Counted from the first letter of the stretch, positions 8,380 to 18,483 are shown. The stretch is DNA of 58,991 bases from JAUHXS01 sp965213575 (GCA_965213575.1 CBDBZN010000027.1:1-58991), one strand, 5' to 3'. Numbers and translations are program-made. Notes: generated from the sequence alone by a model not told the origin.

Positions 8380-9501
8380 ATGAAGAATAAAAAAATAATC
8401 ATCATAGGAGGAGTTTTAGTAGCGATCATCATCGTTTTGATTGTATTCAATTCCAGCTTTAAAGTTAAATCTGATAAGGGAAAAGAAACCATTTCTCCTG
8501 AAATGAGAGTCATCGAGCGAAAAATATATGCTTCAGGAACGATTGATCCTAACAAAGAAGTGGAGATTAAATCTCAAATATCCGGAATTATTGAAGAGAT
8601 ATATGTCAATACCGGACAATTAGTTAAAAAAGGTGATCGATTAGTAAAAGTTGGTATCGTTCCTGACCCTCAAAATGTCAGTAATGCAGAATCATCTTTA
8701 AAAATTGCACGGATAAACCTTCAAGAAGCTAGGCGAGATTATGACCGACAAAAAGCGTTGTTTGAAAAAGGAATTATTTCTGAAGTTGAATTTAATACTG
8801 TACAAACCAGATACAATTTAAGACAGGAAGAAGTAGAGTCTGCTCAAAATACCTTACAATTACTCAAAAAAGGAGTTGCGCAAAACATTAATAAAACCTC
8901 AAATATTATTTATACCACTGTGGATGGCACCGTTCTAAGCATTAATGCTAAAGAAGGTGGCTCAGTTACCGGCCGGAGTACTTTTCAAGAGGGTTCGACA
9001 GTAATGATCATCGCTGATTTAAACAATATGATATTTAGAGGAAGCGTAGGAGAGTCGGATGTAGACAAATTAACTCTTGGCCAAGAGCTAATACTTACTT
9101 TAGGTGCCATTAATGATGAGAAAATCAAAGCAGAACTAGGGTTTATTGCCCCTAAAGGAGTAGCTAATGAAAGTGGTGGTGGAGTCAAGTTTGATATTCA
9201 AGCTTCAGTATTGCAACATAGTACACATCGTATCAGGGCGGGCTACAGTGCTAATGCAGAAATGGTCATTGAGCGGACAGATAGCGTATTGGCATTGCAA
9301 GAAAGAGATATCACTTTTAGAAATGACTCGGCTTTTGTAAATATTATGAAAAATGATGAAATAACAGAACAGTACATAGTCACAGGTATTTCAGATGGCA
9401 TTTATACAGAAATAAAGGAAGGAATATCTAAAGACGATGAGATTGTTCCAAAGGGAAGAATGCTGGGGCCGGACGTTAAAATAAGCTTTAAAGGTAAGTA
9501 G
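8380..9501 (+). CDS. Periplasmic adaptor (HlyD/MacA-type membrane fusion protein)
   Basis: The 373-aa protein is anchored by one N-terminal helix (about 5-25) and extends into the periplasm. The first half-lipoyl segment is EVEIKSQISGIIEEIYVNTGQLVKKGDRL, followed by a coiled-coil hairpin (about 105-165) and the second half-lipoyl segment TTVDGTVLSINAKEGGSV. A beta-barrel and a membrane-proximal domain complete the order expected of MacA. It links the permease to the outer-membrane channel. It sits 28 bp after the permease gene and 2 bp before the TolC gene, so the three are one transcription unit. Confidence 0.93.
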   Translation: MKNKKIIIIGGVLVAIIIVLIVFNSSFKVKSDKGKETISPEMRVIERKIYASGTIDPNKEVEIKSQISGIIEEIYVNTGQLVKKGDRLVKVGIVPDPQNVSNAESSLKIARINLQEARRDYDRQKALFEKGIISEVEFNTVQTRYNLRQEEVESAQNTLQLLKKGVAQNINKTSNIIYTTVDGTVLSINAKEGGSVTGRSTFQEGSTVMIIADLNNMIFRGSVGESDVDKLTLGQELILTLGAINDEKIKAELGFIAPKGVANESGGGVKFDIQASVLQHSTHRIRAGYSANAEMVIERTDSVLALQERDITFRNDSAFVNIMKNDEITEQYIVTGISDGIYTEIKEGISKDDEIVPKGRMLGPDVKISFKGK

Positions 9502-9503
9502 AT

Positions 9504-10964
9504 ATGATCATAAAAATCAGCAAGCATACATTTCATAACATATTACTATTGATTTTGACAGTAGTTGGTACGGGAATGAATCTATCTGCACAACAAACTT
9601 GGACATTAGAAAAGTGTGTCAATCAAGCGTTGATGCACAACTTAGAAGTTAAACAAAGTGCATTAAATGTAGAATTCAATGAGTCGTTTTTGAAGCAAAG
9701 TCAAGCAGGGCGATATCCCAGCTTAAATGCTAGCGGAAGTCATTATTATAATTTTGGCCGCTCTATCGACCCTACCACCAATGATTTTGTGAATACAGCT
9801 ATCCGCTCCAATTCCTTTGGACTTAATTCCAGCGTAGTATTATTTGGTGGCCTGCAACAAACTCATACGATAGAAAAAAACAAGATCGCATTAAAGGCAT
9901 CAACTTATGATCTAGAACAAACTAAAAACCAAGTTGCTTTAGCTGTATTAAGTACCTATTTGCAAATTCTTTTGAATGAAGAAAATATTGCAAATATTAA
10001 ACAGCAATCGGTGCTGACCAATTCACAGATTGAACGAACTAAAGCATTAGTGGAAGCAGGTGCTTTGGTAGAAGGTGATTTATATGATTTGAAAGCTCAA
10101 AGGGCAAATGAGGAAGTTCAATTGGTAGACGCAGAGAACAGCTTAACTATATCTTATTTAGAATTAAGACAGTTGATGGGTATAGACCCGTTTGAAACAA
10201 TCGAAGTAGTGATGCCCGATTTAAAGGTTGATCCGGAAAATTTTGAAAATGACTCTTTGACATTTAAAAATTTATATGAGCAGGTGGCACAATCTTACCC
10301 CACCATAAAAAGTGCGGAACTCAATTTAATTAGCAGTCAAAAAGATATAGCAATTGCGAAAAGCGCTTTGCAACCTACCTTAGCGTTGGGCGGTAGTATT
10401 GGTACTAATTATTCTAGCATTGGACAGGAGGTAGTCGATGTACGGTTTAATGGAGTAACTCCTATCGGATTTTTAGAAAATGATCAAAATACCATTGTCG
10501 TTACTAATGACATATCGCCGGTCTTTCAACAAACATCTTTTGGAGATCAATTGCAAACTAATCTTCGTCAGTCGGTTGGATTAAGCCTTAGCGTGCCTAT
10601 TTTTAATGGCTGGCAAGCAAAAGAAGCACTACAAAGAGCTAAGATAAATTATTTAGTTGCAGCGTATTCAAAACAACAAACCGAAAACCAGCTGCAGAAA
10701 GAGCTGCAACAAGCATTAACGAACTTAAATGCTGCTCAAAAGAAATATATTGCTGCTTTAAAGAGTCAAAAGGCAACGGCAAAAGCATACTACTATTCAG
10801 AAGAAAGATACAAGCAGAAAATACTCACCACCGTAGACTTCATAGATGCAAAAAATCGTTTAAGCGTTAGTGAATCAAGTTTGCTACAAACTAAATATGA
10901 TTATATTTTTCAATCTAAAGTGTTAGATTTTTATTTGGGAGAGCCACTTAGAGTTAATTATTGA
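9504..10964 (+). CDS. TolC-family outer-membrane efflux protein
   Basis: The 486-aa protein begins with a signal peptide (cleavage probably after …MNLSAQ). It then shows the two tandem OEP repeats of TolC, each opening with long amphipathic helices (WTLEKCVNQALMHNLEVKQ… and …YPTIKSAELNLISSQKDIAIAKSALQPTLALGGSIG…). These trimerise into a channel crossing the outer membrane and periplasm. It ends the export operon begun at 6008. The start at 9504 is 2 bp after the adaptor stop, consistent with translational coupling. Confidence 0.93.
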   Translation: MIIKISKHTFHNILLLILTVVGTGMNLSAQQTWTLEKCVNQALMHNLEVKQSALNVEFNESFLKQSQAGRYPSLNASGSHYYNFGRSIDPTTNDFVNTAIRSNSFGLNSSVVLFGGLQQTHTIEKNKIALKASTYDLEQTKNQVALAVLSTYLQILLNEENIANIKQQSVLTNSQIERTKALVEAGALVEGDLYDLKAQRANEEVQLVDAENSLTISYLELRQLMGIDPFETIEVVMPDLKVDPENFENDSLTFKNLYEQVAQSYPTIKSAELNLISSQKDIAIAKSALQPTLALGGSIGTNYSSIGQEVVDVRFNGVTPIGFLENDQNTIVVTNDISPVFQQTSFGDQLQTNLRQSVGLSLSVPIFNGWQAKEALQRAKINYLVAAYSKQQTENQLQKELQQALTNLNAAQKKYIAALKSQKATAKAYYYSEERYKQKILTTVDFIDAKNRLSVSESSLLQTKYDYIFQSKVLDFYLGEPLRVNY

Positions 10965-10979
10965 TTTCTAATTACTAAT

Positions 10980-12023
10980 ATGAATTCTGTAATGCTCAAA
11001 CATTTCATTTTTTTTTGGCCCATTGCTTATTGTTTAATGGCTACTCCCCTTTTTGCACAAGAAGAGTTAGAAGGGCCCTGGCAAGGAACTTATTACCCAG
11101 TCATACAACTAGATACTGTCAATATAGTTGCCTCTACTCAATTAGTAATGGAAGATATTAAGCGGATTATCAAAAAAGATAATTCTCTCATACAAAGCTT
11201 TTGGAGTATGAGAAACTATGACTTTTTTTCTACCAGCAATATTGAAGTATATGATAAAAAAAATACCCTCGTAGGAACTAAAATATTGGAGCGGAAACAT
11301 TTTTTCATAGATTCTCTACTATATAATCAAACTATTAAAGAACGCAATACCGGACATTTATATGATGAAAAAGGAAAGCCTATTTATTTTTCAGTAGAAA
11401 TTTTTGAGAACCTTATGCAAGATGATACATTTTGGATTGAAAAAGCTGAGCGATATAAAAGTACCGAAAAACAAAGAGTTGCTGAAATGAATAAACGGCA
11501 GAAAAGAAAATATGATAAGAAGCAGGCTAAATGGCAAGAAGAATCAATAGACTTCTCTATTGAAAATGATGAAAATTCTGAGGAAAGTAGATTCAAAAAT
11601 CTGCCTTTGGTAGATGATAAATTAGCCATTCTAGAACCTGAGATGGAAAAATATTATCATTTTAATTTGAAAGAAGGCTATTCTAAATATGGTGAAGAAA
11701 GTTATATTTTTTTAGCCATTCCTATAAAACCTCAAAGAGATAATACAATTATAAAGAAGCTAGAAGTTTGCATCAAGAAAAGTGATCTCAGTATTTTAGG
11801 ATATTCAGTAGATATGATTTATAACAGCCTGTTAGTAGATTTTAATATAAAGCTAAACTTTAACTTGAAACAAATTAATCAACATTATTTACCGGTAGAT
11901 CTTTTTTTAGATGCAGCAGTAGATGTTATAATGGTACAAGAAGAACGTTTTGTATGGAAAGCTAAAGCGTATGATTTTGAGCTGAATAAAGATGGCATGA
12001 AAAGTTTAAAGAACGATTTTTAA
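10980..12023 (+). CDS. Secreted or periplasmic hypothetical protein
   Basis: I do not recognise the family of this 347-aa protein. A signal peptide is clear (hydrophobic stretch to …TPLFAQ, residues 1-26). The mature part starts EELEGPWQGTYYP and has a charged, probably helical middle (about 155-200, rich in Lys, Arg, Glu and Gln). Beta-rich ends surround this helix. The start could also be the ATG at 10992. It follows the TolC gene by only 15 bp, so it is probably transcribed with the exporter and could be an accessory factor; nothing in the sequence proves that. Confidence 0.7.
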   Translation: MNSVMLKHFIFFWPIAYCLMATPLFAQEELEGPWQGTYYPVIQLDTVNIVASTQLVMEDIKRIIKKDNSLIQSFWSMRNYDFFSTSNIEVYDKKNTLVGTKILERKHFFIDSLLYNQTIKERNTGHLYDEKGKPIYFSVEIFENLMQDDTFWIEKAERYKSTEKQRVAEMNKRQKRKYDKKQAKWQEESIDFSIENDENSEESRFKNLPLVDDKLAILEPEMEKYYHFNLKEGYSKYGEESYIFLAIPIKPQRDNTIIKKLEVCIKKSDLSILGYSVDMIYNSLLVDFNIKLNFNLKQINQHYLPVDLFLDAAVDVIMVQEERFVWKAKAYDFELNKDGMKSLKNDF

Positions 12024-12073
12024 GGCACAAAGTTTGATAAGTATTAAATATTAATTAAACCTAAATATATAAT

Positions 12074-12646
12074 ATGAAAACCTTAAAAATTACCTTATCT
12101 ATTGCTGCTTTAGCAGCTAGCTTTTTTGCGTGTAACACCTCTCAAAATGGATATGTTACTAAAACTAATAAATTAGAACATAACTTACCGTATTTTGCAA
12201 GTAGCTATGGGGAAAAGAATACACAAAAAGTAGAAATAGAAGCTCCTCAGGTAGAATCAGAGCCCTTAGTTGTTAGTACCAAGCCGGTGGAAGCAAAACC
12301 TGCAGTTAAAGTTAGAGAAGATTTGCCACCTGCAGATGCTATTTCAAATTCTAATACCATTTCTTCAAAAACATATACAAGAGCTGAAAAAAAAGAGGTG
12401 AGAAAAGAATTAAGAAATACTATAAAAAGAATAAATACTGAAAACAAAAGTGATTCAACTCATAATGAGGGTGGCGTATACTTACTTCTGTTAGTAATTA
12501 TTGCTATTTTACTTCCACCATTAGCAGTATTCTTACACGAAGGAGCACTTAATACTAAGTTTTGGTTGAGCTTACTATTGACATTGTTATTCTTTATTCC
12601 CGGAATAATCTATGCATTAGTAGTAATTTTAGGAGCTGACGATTAA
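12074..12646 (+). CDS. Lipoprotein with C-terminal YqaE/Pmp3 membrane domain
   Basis: The 190-aa protein starts with a lipoprotein signal (…AALAASFFAC, Cys20). It continues with a low-complexity Pro/Glu/Lys linker (about 50-130) and ends with two hydrophobic helices matching the Pmp3/YqaE proteolipid family: LLLVIIAILLPPLAVFLHEG and FWLSLLLTLLFFIPGIIYALVVIL. YqaE proteins are normally free-standing proteins of about 50 aa linked to membrane potential and stress. A lipidated N-terminus joined by a linker to this domain would anchor the protein at both ends. A strong terminator follows at 12668. Confidence 0.8.
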   Translation: MKTLKITLSIAALAASFFACNTSQNGYVTKTNKLEHNLPYFASSYGEKNTQKVEIEAPQVESEPLVVSTKPVEAKPAVKVREDLPPADAISNSNTISSKTYTRAEKKEVRKELRNTIKRINTENKSDSTHNEGGVYLLLLVIIAILLPPLAVFLHEGALNTKFWLSLLLTLLFFIPGIIYALVVILGADD

Positions 12647-12667
12647 GCTGAAAATTCATTAATTCTT

Positions 12668-12705
12668 AAAGCCTTAACAGAGTCAAATTCTGTTAAGGCT
12701 TTTTT
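12668..12705 (+). terminator. Rho-independent terminator after the YqaE-lipoprotein gene
   Basis: Perfect 14-bp arms, AAAGCCTTAACAGA (12668-12681) and TCTGTTAAGGCTTT (12689-12702), enclose a 7-nt loop and run into a T tract. The T tract overlaps the stop codon of the convergent TPR gene, so the two genes share this end. Confidence 0.9.
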
Positions 12706-14524
12706 AGTTTATCTTATCTCCTCTTAAATTTCGGTATCGCTTTCTTGCTTCAATAATATATACACTGTCTTTGTAATCAAAAATTAATTTCTCATAAGTA
12801 GTAAGTGCCTTTTCTTTATCACTTAATTGGTTTTCATATAATAATGCTAAATTATATAACGCATCATCTCCTAAAATGCCGTCAGCATAAGAGGTTTTGA
12901 TCTTTTCAAGATAATCTGCCGCCTTGCTATAATTTTGTTGTTGTTTCTCAATTTGATATTTAGCGAAATAAATATTATCTGTGAGATCATGATAGGGAAA
13001 CAGCTTTATAATAGAATCTAATGCTTGATTAGCTTGATCATATTTATTTTGAAAAATTAACAACTCAGCTCGGGAATATAAGGACATAGGAATGATACTG
13101 GTATCTAGATTAAAATTGTCCATGATGAAAAAAGATAAAGTCATGGCATCATTAGCAACTAGTTCTGAAGTAGAAGATTTCAAAACATCTAATTGAGCTT
13201 TTGCCCATTCAAATTCATTAATAAAATAAGAAAGGCGGGCATTCCTGTACTTTGCCTCTTCTCCTATTGGTTCATCTTTATAAGCTTTATCTACCTGTCC
13301 ATATAAAAGTGTCGCCTCCCATATATCACCTTTTATAAGGTAATAATCGCCTAAATCTAATTTACTTTGCGCTTTAATTATAGGCTTGACATTATCAATT
13401 TTTAGCACTTCTTCCATTAAGTCAATAGCACCTTGAATATTATCAAGATATCGAGCTTCTAAATTAGCTTTTTCTCTCATTGTCTCGACGGTTCCTTCAT
13501 GTTTGCCATATTTATTTAAAAAACGGCCGTAGTCATTTTTAATAATATTAAGGTCGTCAGTTGTAAACACACCATTAGTCAGCTTTAATTTTCTAACATT
13601 TAAAATTTGTTGCTGAGCAGGAATAGCATATATTCCGTTAGGATCTTTATCGGCAACATATTGAAACATTTTAATAGCTTCATCATATTCACTAGCTTCT
13701 GTGGCCGTATAAGCCAATTCTAAAACTCTATAGCCGTTTTCTTTCATTCGCCTGTCTAGCGCTTTCGCTTGTATAAAAGCTTCTTCGTAATCCCCCTTTT
13801 GCGTATACTGCCAAATTAATAATTCCGGAAAAATATTATTATTTGGATCTTGTTGAATTCTTTTAAAGATTTGGCTTTTTAGCTCTTGAAATGTTTTATC
13901 ATCATCAATAATGTCCTGTAAAGCTATCTGTACCTCTTCTATTTTATTTTGATTAATAGCTGCATAATCTAAATAGGAAGTTACTGCTTGCCCATACTTC
14001 TTTAACTTTTTATATAACGTGGCGATTTCATAGTTAAATAAATACTTATTATCTAACAGCTTCTGGCCTTGTAAATAACTTTTTAATGCAAAATCTGTCT
14101 CATCTATGGCTACGAATGCATTTGCTGCTAAGGCAATTTTAGTAGGATTGGAAGGAAGTGTTTGTACAACATCCTGAAATTGGGTAACTGCTTTATTTTG
14201 TTCACCTGCAGTTTTATAAACCTTTCCCAAGTCTATTTGAACAGAAATATTATCGGGATCATTCTTTATTTGTTTTTTAACAGTTTTTTCTGCCTTTTTA
14301 TAATCTTTAGTGAGCAATAAAAGCTCCATGTAATTTTTATAGTAATAAGGCAAAGGATCTTTATTCCATAAGTCTTCATATATATCTAGTGCCTTTTCAT
14401 ATTCACCATTTTGGTAATACTGCTGGGCTAATAGCTGTTCTTGATTTAATTGCGCGTAGATATTATTTGGAATTAGCGAGATAAAAGAAATGATTACACC
14501 TATAACTATTAACGCGTTTTTCAT
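12704..14524 (-). CDS. Exported TPR-repeat protein
   Basis: The 606-aa protein has a signal peptide (1-25, ending …NNIYAQ) followed almost entirely by tetratricopeptide repeats, for example YYQNGEYEKALDIYEDLW, VQIDLGKVYKTAGEQNKAV and NALALLYENQL-type helices near the C-terminus (…ADGILGDDALYNLALLYENQ…). TPR arrays are protein-binding scaffolds. In this phylum large periplasmic TPR proteins commonly assist outer-membrane assembly or secretion. It lies 75 bp upstream of no partner on its right; the next gene leftward is the convergent lipoprotein. TonB is encoded just upstream on the same strand (75-bp gap), so they may be cotranscribed. Confidence 0.88.
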   Translation of the reverse strand: MKNALIVIGVIISFISLIPNNIYAQLNQEQLLAQQYYQNGEYEKALDIYEDLWNKDPLPYYYKNYMELLLLTKDYKKAEKTVKKQIKNDPDNISVQIDLGKVYKTAGEQNKAVTQFQDVVQTLPSNPTKIALAANAFVAIDETDFALKSYLQGQKLLDNKYLFNYEIATLYKKLKKYGQAVTSYLDYAAINQNKIEEVQIALQDIIDDDKTFQELKSQIFKRIQQDPNNNIFPELLIWQYTQKGDYEEAFIQAKALDRRMKENGYRVLELAYTATEASEYDEAIKMFQYVADKDPNGIYAIPAQQQILNVRKLKLTNGVFTTDDLNIIKNDYGRFLNKYGKHEGTVETMREKANLEARYLDNIQGAIDLMEEVLKIDNVKPIIKAQSKLDLGDYYLIKGDIWEATLLYGQVDKAYKDEPIGEEAKYRNARLSYFINEFEWAKAQLDVLKSSTSELVANDAMTLSFFIMDNFNLDTSIIPMSLYSRAELLIFQNKYDQANQALDSIIKLFPYHDLTDNIYFAKYQIEKQQQNYSKAADYLEKIKTSYADGILGDDALYNLALLYENQLSDKEKALTTYEKLIFDYKDSVYIIEARKRYRNLRGDKIN

Positions 14525-14599
14525 ATAAAGTAAACGTTAGGACTATCTTAAAATTGCCGAATAAATGCGAGAGTATCCAAAGAAACAGCTTTGGAAGGG

Positions 14600-15487
14600 C
14601 TAATTCAATTTAAAAGTAATAGGCAAGTTATAGCTGACTCGTACGGGCTTACCTCTTTGTTTACCCGGTTTCCATTTAGGAAGGCTTTTTACAACCCTTA
14701 CAGCTTCTTCATCACAACCGGCACCTATACCTCTCAGTACTTTTACATTACTTACTGCTCCGGTCGGCTCAACAACAAAGTTGATGTATACTTTCCCTTC
14801 CACGCCATTTTCCCTTGCTATATTAGGATATCTGATGTTTCTGCCGATATATTTATACAGTTCTTCCACTCCTCCGGGATATTGAGGAGATTCTTCCACT
14901 ACCAAGAATATTTCTGCTTCACCGGTTTCTTCTTCTTCAATATCCGGCATCTCAATTTCCACTTGTTCTTCTATTTCTACTTCTTCTATTTCCGGTTCTT
15001 CTTCAATGATCTCTTCATCATCTAATATTTCTAATTTGGGTGGCGGTGGTGGTGGTGGTGGTGGTTTCTTTTGCTCTGTAGGGGGAATGTCGACTTCTAA
15101 CTCTTCCGGAATAACTAAGTCCCCCATCAAAGATGACGTTTCTATCACTTCTCTCCAATTAAATGCCAGCAAAATGATCATAATAGCTATTAAATACCCA
15201 ATCCTTAAAAAAGTACCTCTAAAACGATCCACATTAGCTGTCACCGCTTTCTTTTCGTTTACATCACCTTCTTTTTTACTGACTAAATTTTTTATAATAC
15301 CTTTTATGAAAAGCAACCGCATGCCGTTTGTGACAGTCATAATAGAACCAAGTAGTACTAATATATATTTCGCAATGCTATTCATAAAGAAAGAGACGGC
15401 GAGTAATACCACCCCTATTCCAAAAAAGATCATAGCTTTGTGAAAATCGCTAAGTTGTTCTTTATATGCTTTTCTTAAATCATTCAT
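14600..15487 (-). CDS. tonB: TonB energy-transducing protein
   Basis: The 295-aa protein couples inner-membrane proton motive force to outer-membrane TonB-dependent receptors. It carries two hydrophobic segments near the N-terminus (about 17-58) and a further helix near 95-110. A periplasmic stretch with nine consecutive prolines (KKPPPPPPPPP, about 140-150) is followed by an acidic Glu/Ile-rich region to about 195. The C-terminal domain is typical: YPGGVEELYKYIGRNIRYP, NGVEGKVYINFVVEPTGAV, KSLPKWKPGKQRGKPV and a final strand. The extra membrane segments before the usual TonB helix are a common Bacteroidota variant. Confidence 0.92.
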   Translation of the reverse strand: MNDLRKAYKEQLSDFHKAMIFFGIGVVLLAVSFFMNSIAKYILVLLGSIMTVTNGMRLLFIKGIIKNLVSKKEGDVNEKKAVTANVDRFRGTFLRIGYLIAIMIILLAFNWREVIETSSLMGDLVIPEELEVDIPPTEQKKPPPPPPPPPKLEILDDEEIIEEEPEIEEVEIEEQVEIEMPDIEEEETGEAEIFLVVEESPQYPGGVEELYKYIGRNIRYPNIARENGVEGKVYINFVVEPTGAVSNVKVLRGIGAGCDEEAVRVVKSLPKWKPGKQRGKPVRVSYNLPITFKLN

Positions 15488-15524
15488 AATTTATCTTCCG
15501 ATCGTCAAAAATAATTATAATACT

Positions 15525-15833
15525 TTAATATTCATGATAAATTACCTTAAAAGATATTATTCCAAATAATACGCCCAATGAGTTAGCTATAATATCTTGT
15601 ATTTCAAAGTGTCTTCCTTGATGATGCACCAACTGCAACAATTCCATAATAACACCATAAGAAATACTTAATATGGCTACCCACTTTATTGCATTACAAC
15701 GAAGAGCATAATAAGAATATTGCTTTTTAAATCCTATCACAAGTAAGAAGGCAAGTATTCCATATAGGATAAAATGTACTGCTTTATCAGCATATTCAGC
15801 ATTTTCCTTAGGCAACTGGTTGCCGGAGATCAT
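15525..15833 (-). CDS. VanZ-like membrane protein, start uncertain
   Basis: The 102-aa ORF matches the VanZ-like family: GNQLPKENAEYADKAVHFILYGILAF, then helices near 45-62 and 75-95, with the conserved E-L-L-Q and GR…DI…N positions (MELLQLVHHQGRHFEIQDIIANSLG). Homology clearly continues upstream in frame (…ALTWALVILVLSMIS…), giving the usual first membrane helix. However, no ATG, GTG or TTG lies between the ATG at 15833 and the in-frame stop just inside gcvH. Either an unusual start codon is used or a base is wrong. VanZ-like proteins have no settled general role. It follows gcvH by 70 bp. Confidence 0.8.
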   Translation of the reverse strand: MISGNQLPKENAEYADKAVHFILYGILAFLLVIGFKKQYSYYALRCNAIKWVAILSISYGVIMELLQLVHHQGRHFEIQDIIANSLGVLFGIISFKVIYHEY

Positions 15834-15903
15834 TGATAAAACTAATATTACTAATGCCCATGTCAGAGCAATAGCATTGTAATGAAAAAACAGCGGATTG
15901 GAT

Positions 15904-16284
15904 TTATTCTCCTATAAGCATTCCATAAGCTTCTGCATCTAAAAGATCACCTACCTCAGAAGTATCTGATATTTTAATTTTAATCATCCAGCCATCGCCG
16001 TATGGATCTTTATTGATAGATTCGGGAGTATCTTCTAAAGAATCATTAATTTCCGTAACAGTACCGGATATTGGCATAAACAAATCAGAAACTGTTTTTA
16101 CTGCTTCTACCGTGCCAAATGTTGCTTCTTTATCTAAAGTATCTCCTTTTGTTTCAATTTCCAGATATACTATATCTCCTAATTCCTTCTGAGCAAAGTC
16201 GGTAATGCCAACAGTCGCTATATTTCCTTCTATTTTGACCCATTCATGGTCTTTTGTATATTTTAATTCTGCAGGTACTTTCAT
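15904..16284 (-). CDS. gcvH: Glycine cleavage system H protein
   Basis: This lipoyl carrier shuttles the aminomethyl group between the P, T and L proteins of the glycine cleavage complex. I place the start at the ATG at 16284 (MKVPAELKYTKDHEWV, about 126 aa), the normal length, rather than at 16305. The lipoylation Lys is in GTVEAVKTVSDLF, and the flanking acidic/hydrophobic hairpin is intact. The L-protein partner is encoded by lpd (20669-22073). Other gcv genes are not in the window. Confidence 0.95.
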   Translation of the reverse strand: MKVPAELKYTKDHEWVKIEGNIATVGITDFAQKELGDIVYLEIETKGDTLDKEATFGTVEAVKTVSDLFMPISGTVTEINDSLEDTPESINKDPYGDGWMIKIKISDTSEVGDLLDAEAYGMLIGE

Positions 16285-16379
16285 TGATTGGGTTATTTTA
16301 TTCAAAAATAAACATTTTTCTATGGCTTACTTGAATTTTTTCTAAAGAAACTTGCAAAATGTTTTGCATAGATTATTTT

Positions 16380-16414
16380 AAAAAAATCGCCTATTCAGCG
16401 TACTAAATAGGCGA
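16380..16414 (-). terminator. Rho-independent terminator of the PorE-like gene
   Basis: Read on the minus strand, TCGCCTATT and AATAGGCGA (9-bp perfect arms, 16387-16395 and 16406-16414) form a hairpin followed by seven T residues. It lies 22 bp past the corrected stop of the PorE-like gene. Confidence 0.85.
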
Positions 16415-16436
16415 CCATATTAATGAGATTAGCGTT

Positions 16437-18483
16437 TTAATTTAAACTAACAATTTCAAATTCAGTTCTTCTATTTAATTGCCTTCCCAAATCAGAATCA
16501 TTATTAGCTATAGGTTTTGTTTTCTCCATAACCTGCAGCTGTTAATCTTTTTTTATCAATGCTATGTGTATCGGCTAAATAATCAATTACTGTTTGAGCT
16601 CTTTGTTTAGAAAGCTTCTTATTGTATTTAGGTGTTCCTTTATCATCTGTATGGCCAGAGATTTCAATTGTCATTTTTGGATACTTAGTTAAATATTTAG
16701 CTACTCTATCCAATTCTGCCTTAGACTCGGGCCTTAAAGTCGCTTTGTCAAAATCAAAGAAAATATTATTTAAAACAATTCTACTGCCTACTGCCACTGG
16801 TTGTAATAAAATATCTTTATTTATTGCCTCATAACTATTTGTTTCAGGAACTTCAAAGTTTTCTGAATGGAAAAGATAGCCTTCTTTTTCTACGGCAATA
16901 CCATAGTTCTTCCCGGCTGGTAAAGACATCATATAATTTCCTGTAACATTATTGGATACCATTTCTGCTATCACTCGATTCGCATCTAAGTCCACAATAT
17001 AAAGACTTGCTCTTAAGGGATCTTTAGAATTTGCATCTTTAACTTTTCCGGTAACTAACGTTAAAGGCTGGCTGTACTTTACTTCAGTTTCGTTTGCACT
17101 TTGGCCGGTTAAATCTACTTTATAAATATCTTTATCTCCTAAACCCTCTTTTCTAACAGAAGACATATAAGCCGTTTTTCCATCAGCTGTTAAATTAAAG
17201 AAGATATCATTATCGGGTGTATTGATCGGGTAACCCATATTTACCGGCTTACTCCATGCACCATTTCTCCAAACAGATCTAAAAATGTCATATCCACCCA
17301 TTGAGTTATGCCCGGTTGAACTAAAATATAAAGTCCTACCATCCGGGTGAAAAAATACACCGTCTTCGTCATACTTAGTATTAATATCATTACTAATCCT
17401 TTCTACTTTCCCCCATTTTCCTTTTTCAATCCTTTCTTGACATGAAAAATATCTCTACCGGTATTATTATCATCATTATCTCTCACAAAATAAGCTACTT
17501 TTCCATCCGGTGAGAAGGTAATCGTACGTTCGTATTCATTGCCACTGATCACTTCATCTAATTCTCTTTCTCTTTCCCATTCTCCATCTTCAAACTTTGC
17601 ATAAGATATATCTCCTAGGTCATTACCATCGTCACCATATATATATAAAATTGATCCGTCATTGGATAAGGCAAGCGCTGATTCGTGAGAAGGACCGTTT
17701 AAACTAGTTACTGCGACAGCTTTTGACCAATCACCATTAATGTTGTAAGTAACATATATATCTTCAAAAATTTGATCATCTCTAATATCAACTTGGCCAC
17801 TGCCATCTACCCTAGGCCTTCTGGAAGTAAAATACATGGTCATTGCATCTGTTGTAAGTACCGGAGCATAATCAGGATATTGACCATTAACATTCGTACC
17901 CAAATTCTTAAGTGTAATATTTTTGGGATTTTGATACATTTCCTTACCATTGTTACATTCTTCGATTCTTTTCCTCATGATATCATCAATGTTCTCAATT
18001 TCAACCATTTTGTTTGTTGTAAGTACATTTTTACAATAAATCACGTTGGCAACAGGTAACCGTTACTTCAAGCTCACCGTCTTCTTCCGGCGCCGGATTA
18101 TCAAGTTGATATTGATATAAGGTAATGGCTTTATCAAAGTCATAATTGAGGTGATAAGCTTCTGCCATCAACAAGTGCAGTTGTGGATGAAACTCCGGAT
18201 TAATTTCATGAGCTTTTTGCAAATATGGAAGCGCTTCTGATCTGTTAATAGAGTTTAAATGGCAAAGTCCGATTTTGAAGTTAACTTCTGCATCATTCGG
18301 ATAAATGTTATAAGCTTTAATAAAACTTGCTAAGGCTTCTTCATATTCTCCTAATCTGTCATAAAGATCATCATTCCCTTCTTTCATATATTTTTCAAAT
18401 TGATCTTTCTCTTTTCCTTTGGCTAAGGCGGTTAGATTAGTAAGCAAGGTACTTAATAGAAATATTATAATTAATTTTTTCAT
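16437..18483 (-). CDS. PorE-like TPR / beta-propeller / CRD / OmpA-C protein, three frameshifts
   Basis: Four pieces in three frames read as one protein of about 680 aa. Order: signal peptide (MKKLIIIFLLSTLLTNLTALA), TPR helices (YEEALASFIKAYNIYPNDAEVN…), a PD40-type propeller (…LYIYGDDGNDLGDISYAK…, …VAYFVRDNDDNNTGRDIF…), a carboxypeptidase-D-like regulatory domain (VTGKVKDANSKDPL…), then OmpA-C with FDFDKATLRPESKAELDRVA and the peptidoglycan motif. This is the PorE layout of the T9SS; paralogues with other envelope roles are common. Frame breaks fall near 18045-18060, 17430 and 16518. Correcting the last restores the ending …NDSDLGRQLNRRTEFEIVSLN, stopping at 16437. The start at 18483 is preferred to 18513. 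Confidence 0.8.

Noticed and set aside
14591..15443. Long plus-strand ORFs opposite tonB
   Set aside because: They mirror the low-complexity Pro/Glu codons of tonB and have no family features of their own.
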